Shown here piece by piece: positions 32,975 to 51,603 of a stretch of 64,000 nucleotides of DNA (position 1 is its first letter; every line of letters starts with the position of its first letter). A program made the translations under genes and the position numbers. The stretch spans positions 50,022,429 through 50,086,428 of the forward strand of contig OX485804.1 of NCBI GenBank assembly GCA_950295325.1, in the 5' to 3' direction. Source of the stretch: Polytrichum commune (Eukaryota; Streptophyta; Polytrichopsida; Polytrichales; Polytrichaceae). Under the pieces are notes generated by a model, which saw only the letters and a program-made list of their open reading frames with translations, did no database searches and was not told the origin of the DNA.

Positions 32975-33002
32975 AAAGTCTCCAAATAACGAATATAGTG
33001 TT
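32975..33002 (-). repeat. Right terminal inverted repeat of the large transposon
   Basis: 28 bp ending CGAATATAGTGTT, complementary to 15,708-15,735 with one mismatch. Followed by CCAA, which also precedes the left end. Confidence 0.88.
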
Positions 33003-33044
33003 CCAATATAAATACAAGACAATTTCTTGGTCCTTAGATCCTAA

Positions 33045-33150
33045 AGCTTAAGTGTAAAGTGAGTGGGATGGTCTCGGCCTTTTCCACCGATGAGAAATTT
33101 AAGATTTCAATGGTCATGGGCCCTTAAGCTCTAGTGCCCCTCTAGTGTCG
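33045..33150 (+). repeat. R3 dispersed repeat copy
   Basis: AGTGAGTGGGATGGTCTCGG, then TTTTCCACCGATGAGAAAT and CAATGGTCATGGGCC, alignable with 10,880-10,985 and, reversed, with about 49,255-49,345. Lies just outside the large transposon. Confidence 0.55.
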
Positions 33151-33504
33151 AGTGCCCCCTTGGACTTAAGAAAACCACACAATTAATTTCTTTCAAGATA
33201 TTTGTTATGGGACACAATACAACCTCATCAATGTAATAAATCTTTAATTGTTCTTGAAATATGTTATGGGACATAACGATGAACCATTTTCTTTGGCACT
33301 ATATATATATCCAGTTTAATGCAATGTGTAGTGCAGGCCTCCTAAAATGTGTCATTCTATTTTTAGATGACACATTTAGATAATATAAGGTATTTTGGAT
33401 GCCAAAAATAAGAAGTGAATGTTTTGTTCGTAAACGCTGCGCAGACGTGTCATTGGAGGTGGTCTCTATTATGACACTACCGTCGATGACTAAAACCTGA
33501 TCAA

Positions 33505-34035
33505 ATGTTGATCATGAAGGAGATTGCTCATTTCGGATTGAAACTAGTGCAAGGTATATCAATTGTTCAGGCTGAGCGCGACTCGAATAACGAGGTTGCA
33601 CTCAATCTCGCTCCTCCTGTAATGTTGTTCCAGCTTGTTGAGATGGCACCGTGCGATTTCATTGATTCAGTTCTCGATCCATATCGAAGTCAATTGGCAA
33701 AGTTTTGGCCTGATGAGAAGATTGATCTCATTGAACGACATCAACATGAACTCTTTAAAGCTTACAAGAGGGAACCCGGCTCCAAGCTCCTCATTGATAA
33801 GCAAGATCATACAACGTTCTTCAATACGGGATGGGATGATATGAAGGGACGCTTTGAGCATTTGCGAATGTTCTGCGGTGGATTGGCAAATACTTTCACC
33901 AACACAACAAGCATTGAGTCGGATTTTAGCATTCTGAAATGGGAAAATGATGACTTTTGATAGTCAATGATGAACCTGGTGTTGGAGGGCATCTTTTAGG
34001 CCAAGCAACGTTGTGTTGTGATGGGAATTCCTGTT
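33505..34035 (+). pseudogene. Decayed hAT-like transposase C-terminal fragment
   Basis: Open from 33,505 to a TGA at 33,958. After two adjacent stops and one more, the same frame still reads SMMNLVLEGIF..AKQRC. Motifs: SIVQAERDSNNEVALNLAPP, PVMLFQLVEMAP, FCGGLANTFTNTTSIESDFS. The last resembles the conserved C-terminal region of a group of hAT-like transposases (NT..VESDFS). No N-terminal part is visible upstream. A dead fragment. Confidence 0.5.
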
Positions 34036-37000
34036 CCGATTGGGTTCGATGATGGCGTTGGGACCCAATAGAACGAGCAACTGACACTTTTACAACTTAC
34101 GTCATGAAAATTAATTAAATTCGAGGCAATTTGCCACTTTTTATATATTGCCGATTTTGAAGATTTTTGAACGCCAAACTTAAGCTAAAGACAGTAAAAT
34201 TGGCATTTGCCATATCTTTGGAGGCCTGGTGTAGCGCAATTTTACACAACATTTTTAAAGATGATGTAGCCCTTCCATTATAGGTATAATTAAAACACCT
34301 TTTATCATAGCTATAAAGTGAACTCAAAAAGACCTTTTTGAAACCTTAAATACGACTTCCAAAATCATTGGCAATTGACTTTGGGTTGATAGTCCTTTAA
34401 GGATAAAGGCGAAAATGGAAAACCACCTTGTCATGGAAATGTGTGATGTACCTTATTCCTTTGTTATTGGTCTCCCATCCTTCCATATTACATGTTCTTT
34501 TTCACACTAGCAACAAGACATTCATCTAGCTATTCAAATTATAAATTACATTATATTAAATACAATGTATACAACGCCCTTCAACAAAGAACATGCCAAA
34601 GGTGTAGAGACATTGAAGGTAACTGCAAAGTCAATACGTAGCATATGTACTAATTTCTGTCAAACTCTTCAATGGATTCTCATGTGTGTCAAATCCATCT
34701 CCTACATTGGAATTGTCCATGTCTAAGGGGAACATCTTAATTTGAGCACCTACACTTGTATAAAACAACATGCATCTTGATCCAACTATCTCCACCTTAA
34801 TCTTAAAACATTGCACTGTCATCACACCTTGAAGAGGTTTGGATGCCTTCTTGAGCCTTTTGGGTTGCCTTAAATTCTTGGTGGTATGTAGGTTATTGTT
34901 GGCTTGGTATTGTTGGCGGTTTGTAATGATCACAATTGAGCTTGTTGTTGGTAGTGGGAGCATGTAGGTTGTATCCTCATGATGTCACCATACTACGCCC
35001 ATTGTAAGGCTAATTCCTTGTCATTGAGTGGAGAAGCTTATGGGATTGGGACCACAACTATGTGCCCCTTTGCCGCATTAAAAAAAGAAATGTTCCCCAT
35101 CGCCCCAAGTAGCAAGAACCTTAAAGACTTGACACTCAAAACATGGGTGTTGAGGGGGTCTTCATCCCCGATTCAAGGCTCCCTTCTACTTTGCAGTTTA
35201 CTTTATTTAAATGATAAATATTTTGAGTGGAAAGTTGACCACGTTGTTACAATTATCCCCATCAATTAATGTATATTTTTAGTACATCGATTATATTATA
35301 TTATGAATATAATCTAAAATTAGTACTTGGATTGCAACTCATGCACACATAGTGTGAACGCTCTATAAGGTGTCTATTGGGATAGTTGCAATTGCCTTTT
35401 TGGGTCTTATTTTGTTCGTAAGTACTACTAGCTTGGCCCCATTGCACCCGAGCATATGAATTTAATATCCCTAGCTAGCCTACTCCCTTAAGTCCATGCA
35501 ACCATATGCCCATCATCCCAACATGTTCCACATGTGCATATGAATCAATAATTCATGTCAACCCAACCCTAAAAGACCTTGGCACAACCATTTGCCCCCC
35601 CCCCCCCCCCTCGTGCCCATTATTCCCATCACGTGCGTGTGTTCCAATGCTTATGCTCATAAATCCCTCCATGCCTTTTTGCTTTTTTCTTTATTTATTT
35701 ATTTTTAAATTTGGTCACATGTTTGTTATAGGATATGAAATTGACAAGTGACCCCTTTTCTTTGGAATTGTTTTTTTTAATTTTTAGGCATGGATGGTGG
35801 GGAATGGGCGACAACCTCTCCACCACCACTACTACGTCTTCTGTTGTATGTAGATGTGATAGTTGGATAAAATTTAAGCATGGGAGAGCCTTAGGGTACT
35901 TTGTAAAATGGCAATCAATGACTAGAATCCATAAATCGTTTCTCTCTACTCTTCAACCACAGCTAAGATATGTGAACATGATGTAGACACCGTTTGCAAA
36001 GTGGTCATATTATGCTAAAATCTAATAGTACCTACTTTCATTTAGAATGCAAATCTTTGAATATCATCGACCACTATATAACACTTAAAGACCTTGAACA
36101 TATTCCTACTAATTGCTTAATTTCTCTTGATACCATATGGTATGAAATCTTCATTGCGCTCTATGCAAGCTACTTTGTGTCTAGGTGTCAAGAAGAATAT
36201 ACTTCCAAAACAACAAGCTATCACTATCTATCAAAAATTCACAATCTTTATCCAAGTCGTCCAATTTCAAAATACCACATGCATGATTGTTCCGACTTGG
36301 GATCCAAGAGCTTTTTGGAGTTAAGAAAAATGTTTGTTTATGGCCCCCACCCCTAACACCTCGAAATTTGTGATTGAAACTAGCCTGAACCCTAAGGTAT
36401 ATGGGCGTTATTTGGCTTGTTTTTCACGTTCTCCTACTTCTACCAATTAGACTCACTCAAAAAAACTCGTGTTGCATTAGCAAATCTTTAATGAAACATG
36501 TGCAAATACTAGATTGAAAATTGGACCTCCCCTTATTTAGTTACGGAACTTATCGGAAGTGCATGTTTGTAGATTTCTTAACTGGAGACACACATGTAGG
36601 TCCTCCCAATTGTGCCACTATTGAGTGTAGAGTAGTTATCAATGTTGAAGATATAGTGCAACCTCTTTTAAGCATGTGTCTTTATGATGTTTGCACTTTG
36701 ATCCTCACCGAACCACATACCAATCAAATAAGTGTAGATAGACTCATTCCGATACCTTTCCCAATCCTAATACATAGAGTCCCCTAAAGTCATGAAGTTC
36801 CACACATGTAGCCCTCATTTTCAAATGTGATGGAAAAGTCATGAAGAATCACACACGTCACCGTCAAATTCGGTGTAACGGGGAAAAGTAAGATAAAAGG
36901 GCACAGATTTGGGTTCCTTGAAAAGGTCATTGATTGTATGCACGTTTTTGTCTCCCAGACATGTGAAAAATCACCCCAATAACACACTTGTACCACTTAT

Positions 37001-37080
37001 GCGAAATTGCTTAAGTTAATGGAAATAGGTTTGTTAACTCTATGGGTCCGATTAAGAAAACGTCAAGCCACTTAAGACCC
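34036..37080. other. No recognisable gene; poly-C tract
   Basis: AT-rich. 35,595-35,610 is a run of 16 C. 36,785-36,880 holds a short direct duplication (GTCATGAAGTTCCACACATG / GTCATGAAGAATCACACACG). Open frames at 34,631-34,963 (minus) and 35,994-36,356 (plus) show no family motif. Confidence 0.35.
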
Positions 37081-39000
37081 ATCTAACCCTAGGCCTACAA
37101 ACCCCAAACCCTAACTACTCTAGGCTTACATAGTCTACTTGGGTATGAAGTATGAACCCAGTTGATTTTGAGGGCGCCACCGTTTTCAAGGGGCGTTGAC
37201 CAGGTGGCCCTTCTGACACCCACTGACGTCATCAATCTCCACGTGTTCTCATATTGAATATGTATTGCACTCCGCAGCCCACCGCCACCTCTCTTTCCTG
37301 CCGCTGCCGCTGCCGCGGAGTGCCGCTCGCCGCTCCTCGCACTGGATAAATACCAAGTGTGGCCGACTAGAACTTCCTGCACTGGTTCCTTCTCTGCAAG
37401 CTTTGCCTTGTTACTTACAAGCCTAGATACTACTAAAACTTCGAGATTCCATGCTAGAATTTAGCTTTGGGATAAATCAGATCACCCCAAGCCTCATCAA
37501 TCTGACTCATCAGCTGATTTCTCCATTATTCCTGCCATGCTTCAACCACTCCTCACTCCCTGTTAACAAGGTGGTAGTGAGAGACTTATAGAATTTGTGG
37601 AAAAATAGATGTAGAGTATTAAATAAAAGGGAGTACTAGGTGTTATAATATGTGAAGTTGATCTCCGTCTAACTTGTTTTAGGTTTACACTTGATGACTT
37701 ACTAACTTGGTGGCCTTTTGATGACAACACTTAACGTCAAGAGTGTGTAACGTCACCAGTTGTCACTTGGTTGCTCGTCTATACTTGATCGTCCTCATGT
37801 GGAAGTGAAATGCGTCGTGAACGAGCTACTCACCAAGTTAATGGACTCTTGGAGTTCCTGCAACAGTACTGACTCCACGTCGTGACAGCTTGTAGTTGGG
37901 CAGTGATTGATGTTGATGATGCTGGGCAGACGTTATAAACCTTGAGCATCATGATTTGTAACAGAGTTCCAGATTCCAGATTGGTGATGGAATGATTTTG
38001 CAGCTTTGGATTCTTTCCCGGTCTGGAGCTTGGAGGTGGAGGAAATTCTTCCAGCCGCTCTAATTCCAAGCTCCAACACGGCTATGGATGCTTAGATCTA
38101 ATTCCAAGCTTTGATCAAACTTGACTTGAGGCCGGGTTCGATCGAACTACCAAACTACCGAACCACCGACCACCGAGTTGTTTGTTGGTGTTGATGCGAG
38201 CAGGAGTTGCACGTGAATCTGCAGTTGTAACTTGGTCGGCAAAAAAGTTGATATCATTCTGTGTGCAGCTAGTAGTAATACTACTGTTGCTGCCTGATTG
38301 AGTCTCTCTCCAGTCCTTTTTAGCTATTTTCGATTTCTGATATTTGATTTAATTTTTTTTAAAGCTGCTGAGTGGGTCCACGCAGGTCGTAATTCTGGTA
38401 AATCTGAATAAAAAGAAGAAGAGAAGTTTACAACTTGTCGGTGCAATAGTAATAAGCGACAGTAGTACTGAGTAGCATCAGAATCATGCAGCTGTGTTGA
38501 AAATGAGTGATGTTGAGCTTCTCGATTATTCTGCCAGATTTCTAAGTTAGTACTAGCTAGCTATCCCTTTCCCTTCACCTAATTTCAGATGCAGTACTAC
38601 CCAGACTAGTCTCTTGTAGCAAAACCCGGCTCTGCCATTTTAATTTAGATTCGCTAGGAAGACTAGTTCTCTCTCTGTCTCACTCTCTCTCTCTCTCTCT
38701 CTCTCTTTTCTCAAATATAGTTGCGACCGTTGCCTTGAACCCTCCATTATGATGCTTCCTTTGCTAATCGTGGCTGGAATAATTTAGTCCCAAACAATTT
38801 CGGTAGTTTCGGCCGCTTGATTGATCAGAATGCTGCTGTTACATCGGTATTAAACCTGCAGTTGCTCACCTCTCCGCTAAATCTACAAGTTGGTAGCAGT
38901 CCCATATTCTATAAACCTTTCTGCATCATCAACTCCTCGAAGTTACTCTGAGGAACTCTTTGGTATCCGCAATAGTGGTACTGCTGGTGGGCTATTAGAG
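37081..39000 (+). promoter_or_regulatory. Upstream region of the OPR gene
   Basis: About 1.9 kb before the OPR start. A GC-richer patch with GCCGCTGCCGCTGCCGCGG lies at about 37,297-37,318, and a (CT)n tract at 38,671-38,706, both common near plant promoters and 5' leaders. A stop at 38,851-38,853 closes the OPR frame upstream, so 39,001 is its first ATG. A non-coding leader exon cannot be excluded. Confidence 0.4.
38671..38706 (+). repeat. (CT)n microsatellite
   Basis: CTCTCTCTGTCTCACTCTCT and more CT, about 36 bp, 295 bp before the OPR ATG. CT-rich tracts often mark plant core promoters or leaders. Confidence 0.8.
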
Positions 39001-45559
<6,559 letters not shown>

Positions 45560-46289
45560 GTGAATGGCCAAGTGCAACGTGCGGGTGTGTGCACTTGCTA
45601 TAACACATCGATCACAATGAAGACAAGATTGGGAGTTGCACACAACACATTGTTCTGCTGAAAAATTTGAAGTGTAACTCACTCTGGAGATTACCTAGCT
45701 TGTTGTGATCATGTATGTAGTAGCTGTGTGAAATTTGTTGACGCACATGGCAGAGAACAAACAGCGTACACAAGTACAATGTAACAAAACCCAGAAAATT
45801 AAGTCACAGGTTCCTAGTACCTAGTATACCGTATTTCAATTGACGTTCAATTGATCTGCCACTTGTTGTTTAATTCTGAAATGATTGAAAAAAGATGTTA
45901 CACGAAATTATAGTACTCCAATTCTTCAGTATCACTCCAATATTCACTCCCCTGGGCTGGCAACTCTCCCTTTTAGATGGATTGATGATCTGTTTTTTCA
46001 CAAAGAGGAGAAACATGCTTGGGAAAAGGAATCATTGGTATGGTTTGTGTTTGAAGTAGAAAACGTGTGCACTTCGACATGCCATTTTGAGAAGCAATTC
46101 GAAGAATTTAAGAAAAAACTTGGTCCAGAGTCCCTAGACATGTCGAATTTCACTTCAAAGAAAATTCATAATATTCTTAGAATTTTACTCTTAAAAATGC
46201 TTATAATATGAAAGTAGCTCCCAAATAATGCTTTTTAGAAATATAATAGCAGCTCTAAACCAATCTCTAAAGATGGTGACCCCTGCAAG
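45560..46289. other. OPR 3' UTR and intergenic space
   Basis: To about 45,800 this is the OPR 3' UTR as judged from its duplicated copy. Beyond it is AT-rich sequence; the 45,885-46,211 open frame shows no recognisable domain. Confidence 0.4.
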
Positions 46290-46560
46290 TGCTACAGATA
46301 GCTGCCACCCTGGGATCACTCTCCACCCCCCATCACTGCGCAACGTATCTGAAGGAATGGCCAAATGCAAAGTTGAGGCGCATGGACTTCCTACACATCA
46401 CAAATGTGGACAGCTTGAGAGTTTCACAAAACACAGTATCTGCTGAAATTTTGAAGTGTAACTCTGGACATCCATCCACTGATCAAGTATGTGAAATTTG
46501 GTTGAGGTCTGTGGCAGAGAACAACTAGTGTATAATGTAATAAAACCTACTGCGAAAAAT
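46290..46560 (+). pseudogene. Decayed duplicate of the OPR 3' end
   Basis: Aligns with 45,515-45,800, the last OPR codons and 3' UTR: CACTGCGCAACGTATCTGAA against CATTGCTGTGCAACATATCTGA, then TGGCCAA(A/G)TGCAA, CTGCTGAAAttTGAAGTGTAACTC, TATGTGAAATTTGGTTGA and GGCAGAGAACAA, ending in AATAAAACC. An internal part of the UTR is missing. About 0.75 kb downstream of the original, same strand. Confidence 0.75.
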
Positions 46561-47252
46561 TACCTGCACTGGCAGGAGTACACAGAAATATATAGGTAGT
46601 CAAAATTTTCCTGGTTATTGAAGGTAAGTTTCACATTTCAAACTTAGTGGCATTGACATTGAATCACATTGATGCTATTATCCACTGACCAAGCAAAAAT
46701 TTCGAGATTTTCCAACAAGGAGTGACCGTTTTTGAGATTTTCAACCACCTTGAGACTACCGATCTGCCCTGATTCCAAAGGGAACCATGTCCATGTCAAT
46801 TTACACAGCATGTCTTTAACTTATATTCCAAAACATCAAGTTGTTTGCAGCCAGATTTCTACGGGAAGGTCAGCTGAAAAACGTTTCAGTATGAAACAAA
46901 AAGATATTCATCGTGTTGGTAAATATTTTCCTGAATTTATAGGAAACTCATCAACCATGCCAAACCTATATCATATCCTGTCCCACTGTAATTCCCAGAA
47001 TCTCTAATTTTTTTGGACAGCAAATGTCTGCAGCTGAAATTCATGCTCCTAATGTACTTCTCCTGCAAGTCCTCTTGTTAACATACCATCTGGTGACATC
47101 ATAAATCTGCATATATAGTTCAAAATACCAATTGGAAGGTTGAACATAAAATGCACATCCACTCATGTCGATTTAATCTGGTGCCTGAGTCATCATCAAG
47201 ATTGCAAGTATTCATCCGATGAGTCAATGTTTGAAACTCAATTAGCCCTCAA
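46561..47252. other. Convergent intergenic region
   Basis: Between the OPR 3'-end duplicate and the transporter stop codon. It must include the transporter 3' UTR. No other feature seen. Confidence 0.4.
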
Positions 47253-50200
47253 TCAATCAGAAAGATGACGTTTTATTTCTTCATGACCTTCTTCTAATCT
47301 GGAAATCCCTTCCACAGGATCTGATCGTGACGTTGAAGCTTCGGTGATGAGTGGGCTGTACGAGTGGATCGCAATAATTTTCTGTTGGCATTGTTCTGGC
47401 AACATCTTGAGAATAATGCCCATCGAAATGAGAAGCAGACCTGTGCAATGTTGCCCTGAAAGAGGTTTGGTGAAGATAATGTAAGAAAGAAGGAGTGTCA
47501 CAGCTTTACGAGCAGTCGTCACCTGTATGAGCACAAAGTAGAGTTCCATGAGTATATTGATCAATAATAATATTCAGTCTAATTGATCACCATAATAATA
47601 AGCCAGCTGTATTGGGTCTACTGGGCGATTGAATTTGTCAAAGTGACTAGAGTGAAGTCCCGAAAGTGAAGGCTACTGAGACCGAGTTCACATGCACTCT
47701 GAATACAAATATATAGAAATTCCTTCCCAACTGATCAGACTAGTAGTTTTATCCTCTAACTCGACATGACTTTTTGTCGGAGTTGGTTGTATTGCATCCA
47801 ACACGTTCCATGTTCGGTCTGAACAAAAGAGATCCTATCCTCATTCTATATCGGTCCATTGAGGGTCTAAGAACACCTCAATATACAGGTTGACCCTCAA
47901 TGAACCAAAATAGGTTGCTCTTTATTCAAATTCTATAACCACCTCTGAGCACGCAACACAAGTGGAAATAATTTCTTGATATTGTATGCAAAAGGATGAG
48001 TCGAATCTATTGAGTAAAATATAAACCTGAGATTGCAAAAAGAGTAGCATCCTTTCAGCTCAGTCAGCTAAGAGAATCTAGATTAATTGATACTCACCAT
48101 AGCTGTTGTTGCAGCACCAAATAAGGCAATAAGCGAGAGGACAGAGATCTGTCCAATAAATGTTGCCATTGCCTCAAAGATGAGGACCAGATATACATAT
48201 GGATGCTGCATTAGTCAGGAAGTCAACAAGAATTATGTCAAACTTGAACGTGTCATGCCTGCCTTGACAGCATATGTCATGGAGGAAGATTGAAAGGAAA
48301 TGCAAGAGGCGATTCCAATTCATCAGAAAGTCTCAGCCATAATGTTCTTTACTCAATAAATTTTTGAGTGCCAGGACAACTGGCAGTAACATCATTGCAT
48401 CGACTGGGTTAACCTACCTATCCGTAAAATGATGTATCCATTCCAGAGCTCACAAGAACAACGAGAAATATGGCGAACCTGAAAGCAATTTGACCAGGCA
48501 CGAAAAAACTCCCCTGTAATGAGCATTGGGGGTATCAAGAATGGCAGCCCGACAGCTGTTGAACAGAACAGCATTTCCATCTGTTTCACGAGAAATGTAA
48601 GCAGTGTAACAGAGGAGAAACTACTTCACTAAGAAACTTGTACTCCAAAAGTGCCAAGTGCCAAGTGCCATTCATCCCATAAAAGTCCTCTATGAAGAAC
48701 ATGGCTAGTAGATTCAAAGGCCAGGACATCTTCCATCTTAGGGTCCATGACAAACACAAGAAAACTTGTTTCAACTAATCTAGTTGGGTGGCAACTAGAG
48801 GGCATCATATAACACATAATGCTACATAACAAGTCATGAGGACCTCCCTAATTAACATACCACACCAATTTTAATGCCACACTTGATTAAATGTTTAGTG
48901 TAGTCCTAACTTACCTGAGAAGTAGCAGGGTTGATGGTGAAAATAGCTTCTTGGAAGTTCCCAACAAAGGAGTCAAGGACAAGTGCCCCAACAACCATGA
49001 CCACGCCCATGATGCTGAAGTTTGGTGATGCTTGTGCATCGGCAAGGGTGAAAATTACGAGCCCCACAACAAGCATAACTGCCGAAACGTATTCAAGAAA
49101 TGAGTATCGCCGCCTGAGGCCAGGTACAAATGCACCCATTATCATTACTGGCAATACCTGCACAAGAAGCATTATCAATTTAATGATGTTCGAAACACAC
49201 TTCAAAAACACAACATAAGTACAAGTTATTTACGTGGGGCACTTTACATTTGAGAGTCTGTGACCACTGAAATAATCTCATTGGTGGAAACTGCTGAGAT
49301 CGTCCAACTTCACTTTACACTAGAGCTTGAGGGTTTAAGGGACCAAGGACGTTTAAATGGATGACCAAGCCTACCTGAAGTCCTACATGGCATGCAATGG
49401 AGAAATGTTTCATGGTCTACCTCAAAGAGGTGGGCCTAAAACAAAACTGGGAGATCAGGCGACTTCAAATTCTCACAACCTTTCATTAACTATAACTTAC
49501 CGTGTAGAAGTGCCCACAAAAATAGGATAGTAATAAATTAGCATTTGGTTGAGAGCCCGGTCACAAATGTCTTTACACTACACTTGAAGGACCGTGACCA
49601 CACAAAATTCATTTTAATTTTCCAGGGTATGGCCTTCAATGTAAAGGTCCCTTAGAGTTGCATGGTCACGGCCTTTGGCCGTAGTGTAAAGTGGCCCTAA
49701 AACCCGGTCCAGCTCAAGAATGCCAAATGAATGGACAAATAACATGTGGACCACAGAGATAAGGTACCGGATGTCAATTTAACCACAACAATATAGAATA
49801 TGAACCTGGGGTAAAGTAGACAGGCGTTAATCCAACACCCTAAAAATGTGGAGGCCTATATTTGAGTGGTGTGTGATTCGGCGTGGATCTAAAAACGGAC
49901 ACCAAAAAAATGTGTTTAAAAGAGATTTTAAAAATGATAAGACATTCATACGAGCTCCAAAATTCATGAGGAAAATGGCTACAGGTACAATTTGGATTTG
50001 CTAATCATCTCACACTGATTGCCTATTTCATATCTTCAGAGAAGTGGGTGCAGAGAAAAAAGTGTCTGATTAAGGCCCACTTACCTTGAATCCTAATTTC
50101 TCAGGGGTTTGAGCTGCACAGCACCTCCTATTGCATTACAATATCTTTGACAAAAAGGGTGAGCTCTGACAAATTGGCTATTATTAGGATGCAGAAATAT

Positions 50201-51603
50201 GGTATGTGAAGACAAGTAGTACCTTGGTAGACTTGAACATAATCTGGGCAGGATAATTGAGAAACATGAGAGAACCTTTGGTGAGTCCATGTGAGCCCAT
50301 CAACACAGCTGACAGCTTAATGTAAGTCTTCCAGGGATTGATGATGTGCTTTGGTCGAAATCCGTGCCACGAAACAAGCCCCAAGTAAACAAAACCTTGA
50401 ATGAATGTAAAATACCACCCATAGCTGGACACCATAACAAACACGAGATCAAAACAAAAAGGTTTTTGATTGCAGTAATTATTATACATTGTTAACCCTT
50501 ACTTTTGGTTCTGTCATGCACCTGCCCTTCGCTTGAAGCTACTGGCCTATTTGATGTCCCCAAAATAATGACTATAGAATGTCATAGCAAAGAAAACGGA
50601 TAGTTAAATGTCTCATTTATTTAATTGGGAGGACAGAGCAAGAACAGGTTAGTAATTGCCCAAATAAGCCTTACCTAAATTGAAGCCTGTTGTAGACGTA
50701 CTCCTGCACAAATGTCACAGTGACTCTCCTGTTAGGATACCTTTTCTTGTTTGTCCCCAAAAACCAGACCCAACCGCGAACTCAACATAGACTCACAGAT
50801 GGTGCGACGAATCCATCGGCATCAAGTTCCTTTAATTTGCTGGTTATAACATAAGAATATTGTTGCGCAGGACCAGTTCAAATATGTAAATGTTGTTTGA
50901 TTTAGGAGACATTGCACTTGGAAGTGGGTATCGCCTTTCCGTCAATCACAGGTTTGTTTTGTGTTTGTTGCAATTTAAGAGGTTCCGCTCCAAGATTTTT
51001 ATTACAGAATTTACGGAATTGAGCTTTCTGAACAAATGCTACCAACACAAACACACGGTCTATTTTGAAAGCCGGAAAGCATAGGATCTCCTCATTTACC
51101 CAGAAATTTGTACATTTTCCTGGCATTCTCAAGCCATGACCGCTACTCCTTTTTTCCTTTGTGTTTGTTGCAATTTAAGAAGTTCAGCTCCAAGATTTTC
51201 ATTACACAATCTACTGATTTGAACTTCAGGGCAAAATGCTACCAACACAAACACACAGCTTATTACTGGAGGCCAGGAAAGCATACGATTTCCTCATCTA
51301 CCCAGCAATTTGTACATTTTTCTGGCACTTTCAAGCCATGACTGTTAATGCTCATTTTTGTGAAAAGTTCGTGGAAATGGATATGGTTGTGGACCTTGAA
51401 ATATGGGAAGGGTACTCATCATTAAAATACTCAACAAATAGCATGCCACGTTTCCCCGCAGACCTATTACGTACCTCGCAGACCCCATTGACCATGTAGC
51501 CGAAGAAAAAGCCGCCGCCGCAAATGAGGAGCTGCAACCATCGAGGCTTGGAGCTCACGTTGATGCCCAGCAACCACACATGATTCTCATCCGCTTGACC
51601 CAT
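47253..51603 (-). CDS. UTR2: UDP-galactose/PAPS-type nucleotide-sugar transporter (UTR2-like, SLC35B)
   Basis: Seven exons on the minus strand: 51,603-51,475, 50,703-50,675, 50,424-50,223, 49,157-48,915, 48,580-48,479, 48,205-48,098, 47,522-47,253. All junctions are GT..AG, giving 360 residues, the family's usual length. These are multi-pass Golgi/ER antiporters of the drug/metabolite superfamily, SLC35B branch; plant members are annotated UTR2/UTR4, while animal relatives carry PAPS. Seen: [60 protein letters not shown] then [113 protein letters not shown]. About ten hydrophobic segments and a polar C-tail ending RHLSD. No stop or frameshift. Exact substrate cannot be read from sequence. Confidence 0.92.
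49234..49695. mobile_element. Possible MITE in transporter intron 3
   Basis: GGGGCACTTTACA near the left and TGTAAAGTGGCCC near the right are inverted, and both continue into GTGACCA-like sequence. The left interior includes an R3 copy in reverse orientation. No target-site duplication is evident, so the bounds are approximate. Confidence 0.4.
50956..51345. repeat. Two-copy tandem duplication in transporter intron 1
   Basis: Units at about 50,956-51,141 and 51,159-51,345, offset 203 bp. Both contain GTTTGTTGCAATTTAAGA, GCTACCAACACAAACACAC, TACCCAG(A/C)AATTTGTACATT and CAAGCCATGAC. Each is highly similar but not identical. Confidence 0.85.

Larger units (their letters stand above)
15708..33002. 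mobile_element. 17.3-kb multi-gene DNA transposon with intronic palindromes
   Basis: Bounded by 28-bp inverted repeats at 15,708-15,735 and 32,975-33,002 (27 of 28 identical; ends AACACTATATTCGTTA on both sides). CCAA flanks both ends (15,704-15,707 and 33,003-33,006), a plausible 4-bp target-site duplication. The inner genes are a minus-strand transposase-like gene (16,365-19,461) and plus-strand genes from 26,203 to 32,692. About 25 copies or relics of one palindrome lie inside and none were found outside. CACTA occurs two bases into the terminus, and large size, repeated binding-site-like motifs and extra genes recall En/Spm-type (CMC) elements, but the transposase is not the usual CACTA type. 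The superfamily is unassigned. Without the nested 947-bp MITE the unit is about 16.3 kb. Confidence 0.85.

Noticed and set aside
35595..35610. A 16-C run as the end of another poly-G MITE
   Set aside because: The adjacent bases (CCCTCGTG) do not match CCCCGAG, and no partner end or 8-bp duplication was found.
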